Assembly (NCBI GenBank): GCA_022446795.1 | Contig: JAKVBX010000001.1 | Span: 458,314-522,313 of the forward strand | Direction of reading: 5' to 3' | Source: Phycisphaerales bacterium | Lineage (GTDB): Bacteria > Planctomycetota > Phycisphaerae > Phycisphaerales > SM1A02 | DNA length: 64,000 nucleotides | Part shown: piece by piece, positions 47,916 through 61,188 of the stretch | Layout: every line of letters starts with the position of its first letter | Numbering within the stretch: position 1 is the first letter of the stretch | The notes under the pieces: generated by a model | Seen by the model: only the letters and a program-made list of their open reading frames with translations | Database searches by the model: none | Told to the model about the DNA's origin: nothing | Made by a program: the position numbers and the translations under genes

Positions 47916-49109
47916 TCACTCACCATTCCCGCCGCCAGCATCGGCGTCGGTCCCGTTATCAGCACCCTCCCCAGGCGCCGCCCCCGAATCCCCGTCGCCG
48001 GCCCCCTGGAGCTCCTCCAGGCTCGGCGATTCGATCCGGTTGCCATTGTCATCAACAAGGCGATCGAGATACTTCATCATCAGGACCAGCGAGTGCACCT
48101 GTCGCTCCTTGAGCTGTCCCTGGAAGCTGGGCATGGCCCCCGCGTAGTTGGCGACGATGTGGCTCTGCGGCATCAGGATGGAGTCACGGATGTAGTCCTC
48201 GGGCTGCTCGTAGGTCTTGCCCGGACCAATCAGATCCGAGAGCTTCGTCCCGTCCTTGAAGACCGTCGAGCCCGACTTGGTCCGCTCCCAGAGTCCCTTG
48301 AAGGAGGGACCGATCTGCGAGCTGCCGTCAAGCGAGTGACAGGAGGCGCATCGGTTGTACAGCCGATCGAGGGCATACGCGGGCAGGTCCTGCTCCGGGA
48401 GATCCATGTACTCGGTCGCCAGCTTGCCCATGGCCTCCTGGAATTCATCCTCGGGCAGGACATGCACCAGCGCCAGCATCTTGGAGTGGTCCATGCCGCA
48501 GTACTCGGTGCAGTACAACTGGTACGTCCCGGGCTTGGTGGCCTCGAACCAGAGGCGGCTGTACCGACCGGGGATCACGTCCTGCTTGACCCGGAAGGCC
48601 GGGATGAAGCAACTGTGAAGCACATCGGATGACGCCATCAGGAACTGGACCGGGCGGCCCAGCGGCACCATCACCTCGCCCGACTGGTTGACGCCGAACT
48701 CGGGATGGTCAAAGGCCCAGGTCCACTTCTGCGCCGTCACTGAGATCTCGTAGCTGCTGTCGGGGGACCGTCGAAGATCCAGGAACCCCACCATCCCGAT
48801 ATAGAAGATGGCGACGACCAGCAGCAGCGGGACCATCGTCCAGGTGAGTTCCAGCGGCGTGTTGTGCACCGGACCATCATCAGAGAAATTGACTTCGCCC
48901 TTCTTCTGGCGGTACTTGATCGCGAACCAGACCAATACCGCCGTGATCAGGACGAGGAAGATGTAGCAGATCACGTTGATGAAATCGAAGACGTGGTCGA
49001 CGAACGGCGCCTGGGCCGAGGCGGACTCGGGCATCCAGAAGGTGGGCCCGCCCTGGTCCGGGCTGGCGGCACCGAGCATCAGCAGCAGCATGGAGATGAA
49101 CGTGGTCAT
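47916..49109 (-). CDS. coxB: Cytochrome c oxidase subunit II fused to cytochrome c
   Basis: A 397-residue subunit II of caa3 type. Two N-terminal membrane helices are followed by the CuA cupredoxin: His165 (LHSCFIPAF), Cys200, Glu202, Cys204, His208 and Met211 ([13 protein letters not shown]). A fused class I cytochrome c follows with CASCH (Cys254, Cys257, His258) and a probable Met ligand in MPSFQGQ. The C-terminus is a low-complexity Gly/Asp tail. The gene overlaps sco by four bases. Fusion of the cytochrome lets electrons pass directly from the Act complex. Confidence 0.96.
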   Translation of the reverse strand: MTTFISMLLLMLGAASPDQGGPTFWMPESASAQAPFVDHVFDFINVICYIFLVLITAVLVWFAIKYRQKKGEVNFSDDGPVHNTPLELTWTMVPLLLVVAIFYIGMVGFLDLRRSPDSSYEISVTAQKWTWAFDHPEFGVNQSGEVMVPLGRPVQFLMASSDVLHSCFIPAFRVKQDVIPGRYSRLWFEATKPGTYQLYCTEYCGMDHSKMLALVHVLPEDEFQEAMGKLATEYMDLPEQDLPAYALDRLYNRCASCHSLDGSSQIGPSFKGLWERTKSGSTVFKDGTKLSDLIGPGKTYEQPEDYIRDSILMPQSHIVANYAGAMPSFQGQLKERQVHSLVLMMKYLDRLVDDNGNRIESPSLEELQGAGDGDSGAAPGEGADNGTDADAGGGNGE

Positions 49110-50014
49110 GCATCACCTCCAACCGGCTTCGCGGCCTTCCATTCGAGTCGCCCGGGCTCCCCCTCCGACGGACCAGAGCCGCGGTTCTTGGGACCCGCAG
49201 CCGTCAGCACGATGATGCCGATGGCCAGGATGATGACAGTGAGCACACCACCAAGACGCATAATCTTCCAGGCGTCGGCCACGTAGGCCCCCTGCTCGGG
49301 ATCCCAGGCGAAGCAGTTGAAGAGCAGCAGCGTATCAATGGGTGATCCCACGCCGCCCTCGGAGGCTTCCACCAGGGCGAACCGGACGTCCCGGGGGTTG
49401 AATCGCACGTCATTCATGTACTTGGAGATGCGACCATCCGGCGTCAGGAAGACGATGCTGGCCGTGTGGGCGTATTCCCCACTCTTCTCGTCATAGCGAT
49501 AGCCGAATCCCACGGCCTTCGCGAGCGTCTCGATCTCCTCCTGGTCACCCACGAGGAAATGCCATCCAGGGACAGCCGACTCGCGGCCGTAGCTGGTGAT
49601 GTATCCGTTCTTGTTCTGGGCCGCCAGTTCGGGACCCTCTTCCGGATCGATGCTCACGGTGATGAGATCGAACTGGTCACCAGCCGTCCACTCCATCTCA
49701 CGGAGCCCGTCCACGAGCCCATTGAGCGTCAGGGAGCACAACTGGGGGCACCGGTAGTAGTTCATCGTCAGGATGACGGGACGATCCTCCCGGACCAGGT
49801 CGGCCAGGCGGACATCCTTCCCGGTGGAATCCCGGAACGAGAGGTCCATCGGAACGGTCTCGTTGAGCCGCTGCACGATGCCGACACCATTGAGTTCCGC
49901 GGGCAGTTCGTCAGCCAGCAACTGGGCCGAAGCGGTACCGGCAGACGCCAGGACCGAGATGACCGCCAGGGCACCCGTGAGCATCGCTCGAGTTGTCCGA
50001 CGACGGAACATCAT
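49106..50014 (-). CDS. SCO1/SenC-type copper chaperone
   Basis: A 302-residue thioredoxin-fold protein that delivers copper to the CuA site. It has a signal peptide (about 1-31), the copper ligands Cys89 and Cys93 in YRCPQLC and His183 in YAHTASIVF, and a C-terminal membrane helix (about 255-275) followed by a hydrophilic tail. The start is ATG at 50014, overlapping the stop of the 125-residue gene (ATGA). Position immediately before coxB fits its role. Confidence 0.93.
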   Translation of the reverse strand: MMFRRRTTRAMLTGALAVISVLASAGTASAQLLADELPAELNGVGIVQRLNETVPMDLSFRDSTGKDVRLADLVREDRPVILTMNYYRCPQLCSLTLNGLVDGLREMEWTAGDQFDLITVSIDPEEGPELAAQNKNGYITSYGRESAVPGWHFLVGDQEEIETLAKAVGFGYRYDEKSGEYAHTASIVFLTPDGRISKYMNDVRFNPRDVRFALVEASEGGVGSPIDTLLLFNCFAWDPEQGAYVADAWKIMRLGGVLTVIILAIGIIVLTAAGPKNRGSGPSEGEPGRLEWKAAKPVGGDA

Positions 50015-50388
50015 GGCGATCCTGCTGCTCCCTTCGCCTGGCCATATCGATCCACGATGACCTGCATCGCGTGATCGATCGGCACCCGGAGCTTCCGCTC
50101 GATGGTCATGTCGCCGCCCGCGTCGGTGTAGGTCTCCCAGTGGGCGGACTGCATCAGGCGATCCTCCTCGGACACGCGACGCGTCTCGCGAGCCTGCGAG
50201 GCGACGGCGATGAACTTCGAGTCCGCCTCGATCCGCTCGGCCCAGTAGTACAGGCCGGCCACCGCGACGCAGGTCACGAAGAACAGGATGCAACTGGCGA
50301 TCGAGATGACCCACGTGGGTCCGCCGCGCGGATCCTCGGTGTCGCCTTCCAGTTGATCGAGTTGATTGTCGAGTTCTTCGTGTGCCAT
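50011..50388 (-). CDS. Uncharacterised single-helix membrane protein in the respiratory operon
   Basis: A 125-residue protein with an acidic N-terminus (HEELDNQLDQLEGDTED), one membrane helix (about 24-46, VISIASCILFFVTCVAVAGLYYWA) and a soluble C-terminal region with EEDRLMQSAHWETY and IERKLRVPIDHAMQVIVDRYG. No family is recognised. It overlaps sco by four bases and follows actF by 29 bases, so it is made with ACIII and the oxidase. It may be an assembly factor or a linker subunit of a supercomplex. Confidence 0.75.
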   Translation of the reverse strand: MAHEELDNQLDQLEGDTEDPRGGPTWVISIASCILFFVTCVAVAGLYYWAERIEADSKFIAVASQARETRRVSEEDRLMQSAHWETYTDAGGDMTIERKLRVPIDHAMQVIVDRYGQAKGAAGSP

Positions 50389-50417
50389 AGGTCAGTCCAC
50401 CCTCACTAGGGTAGGGA

Positions 50418-51698
50418 TCAGATGTTCTCGAAAGCCAGGGATTCGTCCAGACGCGGGTCGGATACGGGGACCAGGGAGCATCGCCAGAGGGCGGCAAAGG
50501 TCCCGGCCTTCAGCAGGCCAAGCATGCCGATCACCGCCGTGAAGTTCGCGATCGTGAGATTCCACCCCACCGAGACCGCCCCCGAGTTGACGTCCTCGGT
50601 CAACTGGGCCAGGGAGGCTGCATCGTGAGCAACGCCAGGGGGAAGAGTCGGCATCACCAGCCAGTAGACGTCCACGATCATCATCAGGACCATCCAGAAG
50701 GCGATCGCCGCAAGGAGATTTCTCCAACGCTTCGTCCACCGGGAAATCAGCAGGACGAACGGCAGGGCGAAGTGCCCCACGATGAGCAGCAGGGAGACCC
50801 ATTTCCAGGCACCCAACTGGCGAGGCAGGAACCAGCCCGTTTCGATCGGGATGTTCGCGTACCAGATCAACATGAACTGGCTGTAGCCGATGTAGGCCCA
50901 GAACACGACACCAAAGGCGAACAGGAGCTTGCCGATGTCCTGGTAGTGCTCACGTGAGATCGCGCCCTTGAGCCGCCCCATCGACTGCAGACCACAGGCC
51001 AGCAGGATCAGGCAGGAGAAGAAGCCGGTGAGGCTGACGGCGAACCAGTACACACCGAACATCGTGCTGAACCAGGTCGGCTCCAGGGTCATGACCCAGT
51101 CGACGGCCGCAAAGGTCTGCGACACGCCGTAGACCAGGATGCCGATGGGCGCCAGCGCCTGCATGCGGCGGGACCGGGCCACGTTGCCATCCACGTCCTG
51201 CTTCATCGACTGACCGACGAAGAACTGGGCCAGCAAGGCCCACGCCGCCAGGAAACAGATCGCCCGGATCGACCAGAAGGTCGTATTCAGGTAGCCCTGC
51301 TTCTTCATCAGGACGATGTCACTCTTGACGATCTCGGGGTCGGCCCAGGGATAGAGCACCCCACCGTCACCGGACCACACGAGGATGATGATCGGGACGA
51401 AGCCCAACCAGAGCCACCGCAGGTTCGAGGCAAAGGCCTCTGCCAGTCGCCGCACGCTCACCGACCAGCCGGAGCGGGTGATGTGCTGCAGCATGACGAA
51501 GAACAGCCCGCCCAGCGAGATGCCCACCGCCACCATGTAACCGAACAGGTAGGACTTCCAGAAGTTGTTCCAGCCACTCTCATCGGCACCCAGGATCACC
51601 GTGGCGGCGATGCCGGCGGCCCCGACGAGGCCCGAGAGCAGGACACCGGTCGGCGCGAGACTGCCCATGCGCAACGTGCTGCGATCCAGCGACGTCAT
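50418..51698 (-). CDS. actF: Alternative Complex III membrane subunit ActF
   Basis: A 426-residue, about ten-helix protein related to ActC, contributing to the ACIII membrane core. Motifs include SYLFGYMVAVGISLGGLFFVMLQHITRSGW, RRLAEAFASNL, FFVGQSMKQD and PIGILVYGVSQTFAAVDWVMTLEPTWFSTMFG. It starts inside the stop of actE (4-base overlap). Length and order fit the act operon of Rhodothermus and related bacteria. Confidence 0.93.
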   Translation of the reverse strand: MTSLDRSTLRMGSLAPTGVLLSGLVGAAGIAATVILGADESGWNNFWKSYLFGYMVAVGISLGGLFFVMLQHITRSGWSVSVRRLAEAFASNLRWLWLGFVPIIILVWSGDGGVLYPWADPEIVKSDIVLMKKQGYLNTTFWSIRAICFLAAWALLAQFFVGQSMKQDVDGNVARSRRMQALAPIGILVYGVSQTFAAVDWVMTLEPTWFSTMFGVYWFAVSLTGFFSCLILLACGLQSMGRLKGAISREHYQDIGKLLFAFGVVFWAYIGYSQFMLIWYANIPIETGWFLPRQLGAWKWVSLLLIVGHFALPFVLLISRWTKRWRNLLAAIAFWMVLMMIVDVYWLVMPTLPPGVAHDAASLAQLTEDVNSGAVSVGWNLTIANFTAVIGMLGLLKAGTFAALWRCSLVPVSDPRLDESLAFENI

Positions 51699-52480
51699 GG
51701 TGCGGCTCCTTCCGTGGCATCCGAGTCAGTGGTGGTGGCCGCTTCCTCGTCATCGAGCACCATCTTGCGTTCTGGCAGCGAGTCGGCTCCGGGCACCGCG
51801 GACGCATCCGCGTTTCCAGCTTCCTGCAGGGCCTTCACGTACGCGACGACGGCCCATCGATCCTCGACAGTGATCTGGGCGGCGTAGCTGGCCATGTTGT
51901 TCTTGCCGTTGCTGATGGTGTAGAAGAGCTGGCCGACGGGTTGCTCCGCGATGGCTTCCTCGTGGAGGTTCTTGGGCTGGACCCAGGTCGTCCCGTTGTT
52001 CAGCGTGGGCGAGAGGTTCAGCAGCATCATGGCCCGGTCGTGAACCAGGCCGTCGCCCGCGGCCGTGACACCATGGCACGGCAGGCAGTAGATCATGTAG
52101 CGGTCGCGGCCACGCTCCAGCAGGTCCATGTCGACCGTGACCTGGTCCGGGAACGCGGTGGCATACCCGCCATCCACCGTCCCGAGGAAGAAGTGCGTGT
52201 CGCCCACCATCTGGGAACGAGCCACCGTGCCCGGTACCGGCTGCCGCATCGCGCGACCATCCCGGAAGAGGATGTTCTGCTGCTGGGCCTTGTACTTGGG
52301 CTGGTTGTCCATGTTCTGGATGATGTGGATGCGGCGTGCTTCCCGCGGCACCGATCTCGCCCGGATGATGAGCGCGGGCGGAATCAACGCGGCGCAGGTC
52401 ACCAGGATGGCGACGTAGTAGAAGCCACGCGGCAGTTTCCAGAGCAGGAAGTCGGATTGACGCTTGGGCCCGGACGACAT
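51695..52480 (-). CDS. actE: Alternative Complex III mono-heme cytochrome c ActE
   Basis: A 261-residue membrane-anchored cytochrome. A helix at about 20-40 is followed by a region with VPGTVARSQMVGD and a class I heme site CLPCH (Cys132, Cys135, His136). NGKNNMASYAAQI probably provides the axial Met. The C-terminal tail is acidic and low-complexity. It overlaps actF by four bases and passes electrons from ActA/ActB to the oxidase. Confidence 0.92.
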   Translation of the reverse strand: MSSGPKRQSDFLLWKLPRGFYYVAILVTCAALIPPALIIRARSVPREARRIHIIQNMDNQPKYKAQQQNILFRDGRAMRQPVPGTVARSQMVGDTHFFLGTVDGGYATAFPDQVTVDMDLLERGRDRYMIYCLPCHGVTAAGDGLVHDRAMMLLNLSPTLNNGTTWVQPKNLHEEAIAEQPVGQLFYTISNGKNNMASYAAQITVEDRWAVVAYVKALQEAGNADASAVPGADSLPERKMVLDDEEAATTTDSDATEGAAP

Positions 52481-52483
52481 GAC

Positions 52484-53122
52484 TCAGGCCTCCAGCTCGA
52501 TGATGGAATCAGGGTCCAGGGAGCCGAGGAGTTCCTCGGTCTGTGGACGGACGAACTTGGGGTCCCGGGTCTCGATCACCAGGTAGAAACGATCATCCGT
52601 CGCCCGCTTCAGCTTGGGCGACTTGAGCACGGGGTGATACAGGCAGGGAAGCTTGTTCAACAACAACATGCCTCCGGCCGTGGTCAAGGCCGAGAACAGC
52701 ACGGTCACCTCGAAGATCACGGGGATGAACGCCGGCAGCGAGATCAGTGGCTTGCCACTGACCTCGAACTGGTAGCCCACGACCGGCACGATCGCCCAGA
52801 TGTTCAACTCCAGCGAGTTGGTGAAGACCTGCAGCAGGACCGCGAGGCAGGTGCCCGTGAGTCCTCCGAAGAAGACGATGATCGGAAGGATCGTGTACTT
52901 GATGCCCATCGCGAAGTCGAGACCGTGCACGGGGAACGGCGTGTGGCAGTCCCACCAGCGGTAACCGGCAGCGTGGACCTTCTTCGCGGCTTCCATGATG
53001 GCCGCCGGTGTCGAGAACTCGGCCGCCAGGCCCCACAACTGGGACGTGCCGGTGTCCGGGTTCATGTCATCCACCACCATTGCATCGGGGCGGGCTCCAG
53101 CCTGGACGGGAGATGAGGTCAT
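52484..53122 (-). CDS. actD: Alternative Complex III subunit ActD
   Basis: A 212-residue protein of the DUF3341/ActD type. A soluble N-terminal part has [41 protein letters not shown]. Two membrane helices follow (about 75-100 and 125-155), and the soluble C-terminus includes [10 protein letters not shown]. It lies four bases before actE and overlaps actC by four. It is a structural subunit. Confidence 0.92.
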   Translation of the reverse strand: MTSSPVQAGARPDAMVVDDMNPDTGTSQLWGLAAEFSTPAAIMEAAKKVHAAGYRWWDCHTPFPVHGLDFAMGIKYTILPIIVFFGGLTGTCLAVLLQVFTNSLELNIWAIVPVVGYQFEVSGKPLISLPAFIPVIFEVTVLFSALTTAGGMLLLNKLPCLYHPVLKSPKLKRATDDRFYLVIETRDPKFVRPQTEELLGSLDPDSIIELEA

Positions 53123-54533
53123 GACTTCACCTCCTCGTGGTCATGGCCGTGACCCGCATGGGGATCGGCCTCGGGCATCACACCCTTGATCTCGGCAATC
53201 GCCAGGATCGGCAGGAATCGGATGAACAGCAGGAACAACGTCATGAACAGGCCGAAGCTGCCCAGGAAGGTCAGGATGTCGACCCAGGTAGGCTCGAACC
53301 AGCCCCAGCTGCTGGGCAGGAAGTCATTCGCCAGCGACGTGATCGCGATCACGAATCGCTCGAACCACATTCCGATGTTGACCAGCAGGGAGGCGAAGAA
53401 CAGGACCCAGATGTTTCGACGACACCACTTGAACCAGAAGATCTGTGGCGTGATCACGTTGCAGGACACCATGATCCAGTAGGCCCAGGCATACTGGCCG
53501 AAGGCCCGGTTGATGAAGGCGAACTGCTCATAGACCTCGCCGGAGTACCAGGCCATGAAGAACTCCATGGCGTAGGCGTAGCCCACCATCGTGCCGGTCA
53601 GCAGGATGATCTTGGCCATGTTCTCCATGTGGCGAAGCGTGATGAAGTTCTTGAGACCCCAGAGCTCTCGGGCCGGGATGGCCAGCGTGAGCACCATGGC
53701 GAAGCCACTGAAGATGGCGCCCGCGACGAAGTACGGCGGGAAGATCGTCGTATGCCAACCCGGCAGCTGGGCCACGGCGAAGTCGAAGGACACGACCGAG
53801 TGGACCGAGAGCACCAGCGGTGTCGCCAGGGCGGCCAGGAGCAGGTAAGCCCGCTCGTAGCGGTGCCAGTGACGCATGCTGCCTCGCCAACCGAGGGCGA
53901 AGATGCCGTAGGACACGGCCTTGATCTTGTTGGTGGCCCGGTCACGCAGGGTGGCGAGATCCGGAACCATGCCGATGTACCAGAAGACCAGCGACACCGT
54001 GAAGTAGGTGCCCACCGCGAAGACGTCCCACAGGAGCGGACTTCGGAACTGGGGCCACATCGACATCTGGTTGGGAATCGGGAACAACCAGTAGGCCAGC
54101 CAGACACGACCGATGTGGATGCCCGGGAACGTGCCCGCGCAGATGACCGCGAAGATCGTCATCGCCTCGGCAAACCGGTTGATCGACGTCCGCCACTTCT
54201 GCCGGAACAGGAAGAGGATGGCGGAGATCAGTGTTCCGGCGTGGCCGATGCCGACCCAGAACACGAAGTTGACGATCGGGAAGCCCCACATGACGGGGTT
54301 GTTGTTGCCCCAGACACCCACGCCCGTGATGATCAGGTAGCCGATCAGGGCGCCGAGCATCATCGCCAGGGCCGAGGAAATCGCCATCGTGACGTACCAC
54401 GCCATCGGCGGCTTCTTGGCCTCGTTGACCCGGCAGATCTCCGACGTCACGGTGTCAAAGGACGTGTGCTGGAGCACCAGCGGGGCACGACCAGTGGTCT
54501 TGTCGACCGTCGTGTTGTCAACCGGCAGTGTCG

Positions 54534-54537
<4 letters not shown>
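53119..54537 (-). CDS. actC: Alternative Complex III quinol-site subunit ActC (NrfD-like)
   Basis: A 472-residue, about ten-helix NrfD/PsrC-family protein that forms the menaquinol site and membrane core of ACIII. Diagnostic segments are [70 protein letters not shown] and [17 protein letters not shown]. The C-terminus carries HAGHGHDHE. It overlaps both neighbours by four bases, indicating tight co-translation. Confidence 0.94.
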
Positions 54538-57814
<3,277 letters not shown>

Positions 57815-57827
<13 letters not shown>

Positions 57828-58480
57828 GTGGAACAATCCTGCGAGGGTTGGAGTTGATTGATCTCGGCCCACTTCGTGCCTTCGGCCAGCCGCTCTGCAT
57901 CGGTCATGGCCCAGCCCCATTCCAACTGCGTCACGAGGCTCGGATCACGCAGGTGCGGATCCGGCTCGCGGTGACAGTCGAGGCACCATTTCATGCTCAG
58001 CGGCTCGACCTGGTGGACGACTTCCATCGTGTCGATGCGGCCATGGCACTCCACGCAGCTCACGCCACGGTTGACGTGCGCCGCATGGTTGAAATACGCG
58101 TAGTCAGGCAGGTCATGGACGCGAATCCACTCGACCGGCATGCCCGTCTCGTAGCTCTCAAACAGCGGTTCGAGCTTGGGGCTGTCCGGGTGAACCTGCA
58201 GGTGGCAGTTCATGCAGGTCTGTGTCGGTGGGATCGAGGCCTTGGCCGTGTACTCGACCGTGTTATGACAGTATCGACAGTCGATTCCCAGGTCACCGGC
58301 GTGGACCGCATGACTGAACGGAACCGGTTGCGTAGGCATGTACCCGACGTCCGTCGTCTTCGGGCTGAACCCCCAGGCCACCATGAAGACCACGTATGGC
58401 GGAGCCGTCAGCGCAACGACAATGATCGCCGGCAACAGCAGGTTCGACCATCTCGGAAAGACGAAGTGATAACGTCCCAT
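57815..58480 (-). CDS. actA: Alternative Complex III pentaheme cytochrome c ActA
   Basis: A 221-residue cytochrome with one N-terminal helix (about 15-36) and exactly five CxxCH sites: Cys68 (CRYCH), Cys89 (CMNCH), Cys142 (CVECH), Cys166 (CLDCH) and Cys216 (CSTCH). Five hemes is the expected ActA number. The start MGRYHFVFPRWSN at 58480 removes a long unsupported upstream extension. It is the first gene of the 13-gene operon. The region ahead of it holds several inverted repeats and a CATACT box (-10 candidate on the minus strand). Confidence 0.94.
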
Positions 58481-58494
58481 GAACTCGCCTGGAC

Positions 58495-58554
58495 GGGCCG
58501 CCAAGCATCCTGTGAAAAACTTCACGAAGTATGACGAAACAGTTTCGGCGGCCC
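58495..58554 (-). promoter_or_regulatory. Nested inverted repeats in the promoter region of the act/cox operon
   Basis: Three dyads occur in 60 bases upstream of actA: GGGCCGCC (58495-58502) with GGCGGCCC (58547-58554), GTGAA/TTCAC (58512-58525), and CGAAAC/GTTTCG (58535-58547). CATACT on the minus strand lies between the last two. They could be operators for a regulator of respiration, or a leader hairpin. Confidence 0.45.
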
Positions 58555-58684
58555 AGGCCAGGAAGTCAAGCCGGGACCCTCGGGCTGGAGAAACTCCCAA
58601 GTCCGGAGACTGGCAGTAGTTGAGACCGATTCTCAACAAGGTCCAGGTGAGCGGCTGGAGGCATGCCCCTATCATCTGCCCCTC

Positions 58685-59467
58685 ATGTTCGACTCGCACT
58701 GCCACCTGACGTTCCCCGGTCTGCATGACCAGGTCCTCGACGTGCTCGACCGGGCCCAGTCCGAGGGCGTTCGCGGTGCCATTACCGTCGCCACAGGCCC
58801 CGACGATGTCCGGCGAGGCCTGGAACTAGCCCAGCGGGACCCACGCGTCTGGTGCACCAGCGGTGTCCACCCCCACCAAGCTCAGCAGGAGGTCGACTGG
58901 GATGAGATCGTGGCCATCGCAAATGAGCCTAAGTGCGTGGCATGGGGCGAGTTAGGGCTTGATTGGCACTACCCAGACCCCCCTCGGGAGGACCAGTTTG
59001 CCTGCCTGCACGCTCACCTCGATCACATCGAGGCCGCCCGGGATGAAGGCCTGGAAATGCCCATCGTCGTCCACTGCCGCAAGTCCCTGCCCGACCTGAT
59101 GGAGGTCTTCAAGCAGCGGAGCCTGCCGCCGGACCGCTACGTCTTCCACTGCTTCACCGGCACCCCCGACGAAGCCCGGACCATCCTGGACTTCGGATCC
59201 TGGATCAGCTTCACCGGCGTGGTGACATTCCCATCGGCCCCCGAGGTCGCCGAGGCCGCCCGCCTGGTCCCACTCGATCGCGTGATGGTGGAAACAGACA
59301 GCCCCTACCTGAGCCCCGAGCCCCTCCGCAAGGTCCGACCGAACGAACCGGCACACGTCACCTGGGTCGCGAAGTTCCTCGCCGAGCTTCATGACATGAG
59401 CTACGACGAGTTCGAGTCGATCGTGGACGCCAACACGGAACGCTTCTTCAACATCACCCTTCCCTAG
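58685..59467 (+). CDS. tatD: TatD-family metal-dependent hydrolase (DNase)
   Basis: A 260-residue TIM-barrel hydrolase of the TatD family; E. coli members are 3' exonucleases. Metal ligands are in MFDSHCHL (His5, His7), WGELGLDWHY, IVVHCRKS, HCFTGT and ETDSPYLSP. All signature residues are present. It is divergent from the act operon. A TATCAT box nine bases before the ATG suggests a very short leader. Confidence 0.94.
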   Translation: MFDSHCHLTFPGLHDQVLDVLDRAQSEGVRGAITVATGPDDVRRGLELAQRDPRVWCTSGVHPHQAQQEVDWDEIVAIANEPKCVAWGELGLDWHYPDPPREDQFACLHAHLDHIEAARDEGLEMPIVVHCRKSLPDLMEVFKQRSLPPDRYVFHCFTGTPDEARTILDFGSWISFTGVVTFPSAPEVAEAARLVPLDRVMVETDSPYLSPEPLRKVRPNEPAHVTWVAKFLAELHDMSYDEFESIVDANTERFFNITLP

Positions 59468-59489
59468 TCCTTCATCGTCGGATTCCATC

Positions 59490-60395
59490 GTGCGTGTCGT
59501 CTCCCTCGTTCCCGCCGCAACCGAACTGCTCTGCGCCGCCGGTGGAGAATCCCTGCTGGTCGGCCGAAGCCACGAGTGCGACTGGCCGCCTTCAGTCAGT
59601 GACCGCCCGGTCCTGACGACACAACGAACCACCGCGGACACGCCCGCCGAGATCGATGCGCAAGTCACCGAGGCCATTGACTCCGGCGCTTCCCTCTACC
59701 TCCTCGACACGGAGCAGCTGCGGGCCCTGCAACCGGATGTGATCCTGACGCAGGACCTCTGTCACGTCTGCTCGATCGACCTGGACAGTGTCCGCGCCGT
59801 GGCGGCCGGCATGGACACACCCCCCGCCATCGTCAGCCTCAATCCCTCGCGCATCGAGGATGTCTTCGACGACCTGGTGCGCGTCGGCAACGCCTGCGGC
59901 ATCGAGGACTCGACACGGGAAGCACTCGCCGCGCTCCGTGAACGCTGGTGGAATGCCCGTGACTTCGTGAACCAGTACCTCGATGGACCACAGTTGGCTG
60001 TCCTGGAGTGGACCGATCCACTCTATGTCGCCGGTCACTGGACGCCTGACATCGTGCTGGCGGCCGGTGCTCGCCATGATCTCAATGCGCCCGGGGCGAC
60101 CTCCCGACCCATCGCACCGGAAGACCTCCTGGAAGTGCTGCCGGAGCGATTGGTGATCTGCCCGTGTGGTCGCACGCTGGAGCAGGCCCGACAGGACATC
60201 GAACCCCTGAAGTCCACCAAGTGGTGGTCACTTCTGCCAGCGGTGCAGGATGGTCAGGTGATGGTGGTCGACGGACAGGCCATGTTCAGTCGACCCGGTC
60301 CTCGACTGGTCGATGCACTCGAGTGGCTCACGGGGTGGATCCAGGATCGTCCGGCGCTTCTTCCGCAGGGGTTCCCGGCAATCCCACTGGATTGA
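59490..60395 (+). CDS. BtuF-like cobalamin-binding-type protein without signal peptide
   Basis: A 301-residue protein of the periplasmic-binding-protein (BtuF/FhuD) fold: MRVVSLVPAATELLCAAG, VGRSHECDWP, LQPDVILTQDLCHVC, SLNPSRIEDVFDDLVRVG and MVVDGQAMFSRPGPRLVDALE. The GTG start at 59490 gives the family beginning directly, with no signal peptide or lipobox, so it should stay in the cytoplasm. No permease or ATPase lies nearby. It may bind a corrinoid for cytoplasmic use. The last 68 bases overlap the convergent DUF1573 gene. Confidence 0.82.
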   Translation: MRVVSLVPAATELLCAAGGESLLVGRSHECDWPPSVSDRPVLTTQRTTADTPAEIDAQVTEAIDSGASLYLLDTEQLRALQPDVILTQDLCHVCSIDLDSVRAVAAGMDTPPAIVSLNPSRIEDVFDDLVRVGNACGIEDSTREALAALRERWWNARDFVNQYLDGPQLAVLEWTDPLYVAGHWTPDIVLAAGARHDLNAPGATSRPIAPEDLLEVLPERLVICPCGRTLEQARQDIEPLKSTKWWSLLPAVQDGQVMVVDGQAMFSRPGPRLVDALEWLTGWIQDRPALLPQGFPAIPLD

Positions 60396-61188
60396 ATGTC
60401 GACCCCGGGTCCGTCCCGCTCGAGGGGTCTGATGTGTCATCCAGTTTCAGCTGTGCCGCGATCTCGACCGGGATCTCGACCACCTGGTCATTGAGCACCA
60501 CCTCCACCGCGGTCGTCATCGGTTCCGTTCCCTCCGGCACCGTGATCTCGATCATGGTCCGCTCCAGCGACGGGGTTCCCCGGACCGGCTGGCCGACACG
60601 AGCCTGGCTCCAGGGATGTTCCTTCACCTCCAGCGACTCGGGCGACTTGATCGCAGGCAACGGTCGCGGCGCATCCTCCCACGTCTCCATCGTGATCGAG
60701 ATCGGACGGGTCTGCCCCGGTCGCAGCCGCACCGCCGGCGGTTCAATGAGCAGGGGATTGGCCAGGCGGCCCACGGCCTCGACAAACACCTTCATCGGTG
60801 GAGCGTTCTCGAAGGTCAGGGTCACGTCCGCGTGTTCCCGGGCGGAGCGGTCGAGCTTCATGCGGACGGGAAGCTCAAGCTCACCCCCGACGGGCACCAC
60901 CGGCTCGAAGGGCCGGGTCTCGGTACATCCACAACTGGGAACCGCACGACGGATCGTCAAGGTCTTCCCGGAGGTGTTCTTCAAGCGGAACACGTGGTCG
61001 ACCCAGGTGGGATCCTCGACGATCGAGACGGACCCGAAGTCGTGCGAACGCACGCCCGAGAGCGGTGCCGCCATGACCCACCGCAGGATCAGCCAACCCA
61101 GGACCAGGGCCGCCAGCAGCCCAATGACCACCAGCACCCAGGCGGGTGGACGGCGGGAAGAGGATGGTGCAGCGGTCTGGTCTGGCAT
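60328..61188 (-). CDS. DUF1573-domain membrane-anchored protein
   Basis: A 286-residue protein. An N-terminal helix (about 17-39) precedes a DUF1573 Ig-like domain with HDFGSVSIVEDP, FRLKNTSGKTLTI and the hallmark SCGCT (Cys86, Cys88). A second beta domain follows and a disordered Pro/Asp tail ends the protein. DUF1573 proteins are abundant in Planctomycetes and Bacteroidetes; no molecular role is settled. Its 3' end is antisense to the end of the BtuF-like gene. Confidence 0.85.
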   Translation of the reverse strand: MPDQTAAPSSSRRPPAWVLVVIGLLAALVLGWLILRWVMAAPLSGVRSHDFGSVSIVEDPTWVDHVFRLKNTSGKTLTIRRAVPSCGCTETRPFEPVVPVGGELELPVRMKLDRSAREHADVTLTFENAPPMKVFVEAVGRLANPLLIEPPAVRLRPGQTRPISITMETWEDAPRPLPAIKSPESLEVKEHPWSQARVGQPVRGTPSLERTMIEITVPEGTEPMTTAVEVVLNDQVVEIPVEIAAQLKLDDTSDPSSGTDPGSTFNPVGLPGTPAEEAPDDPGSTP

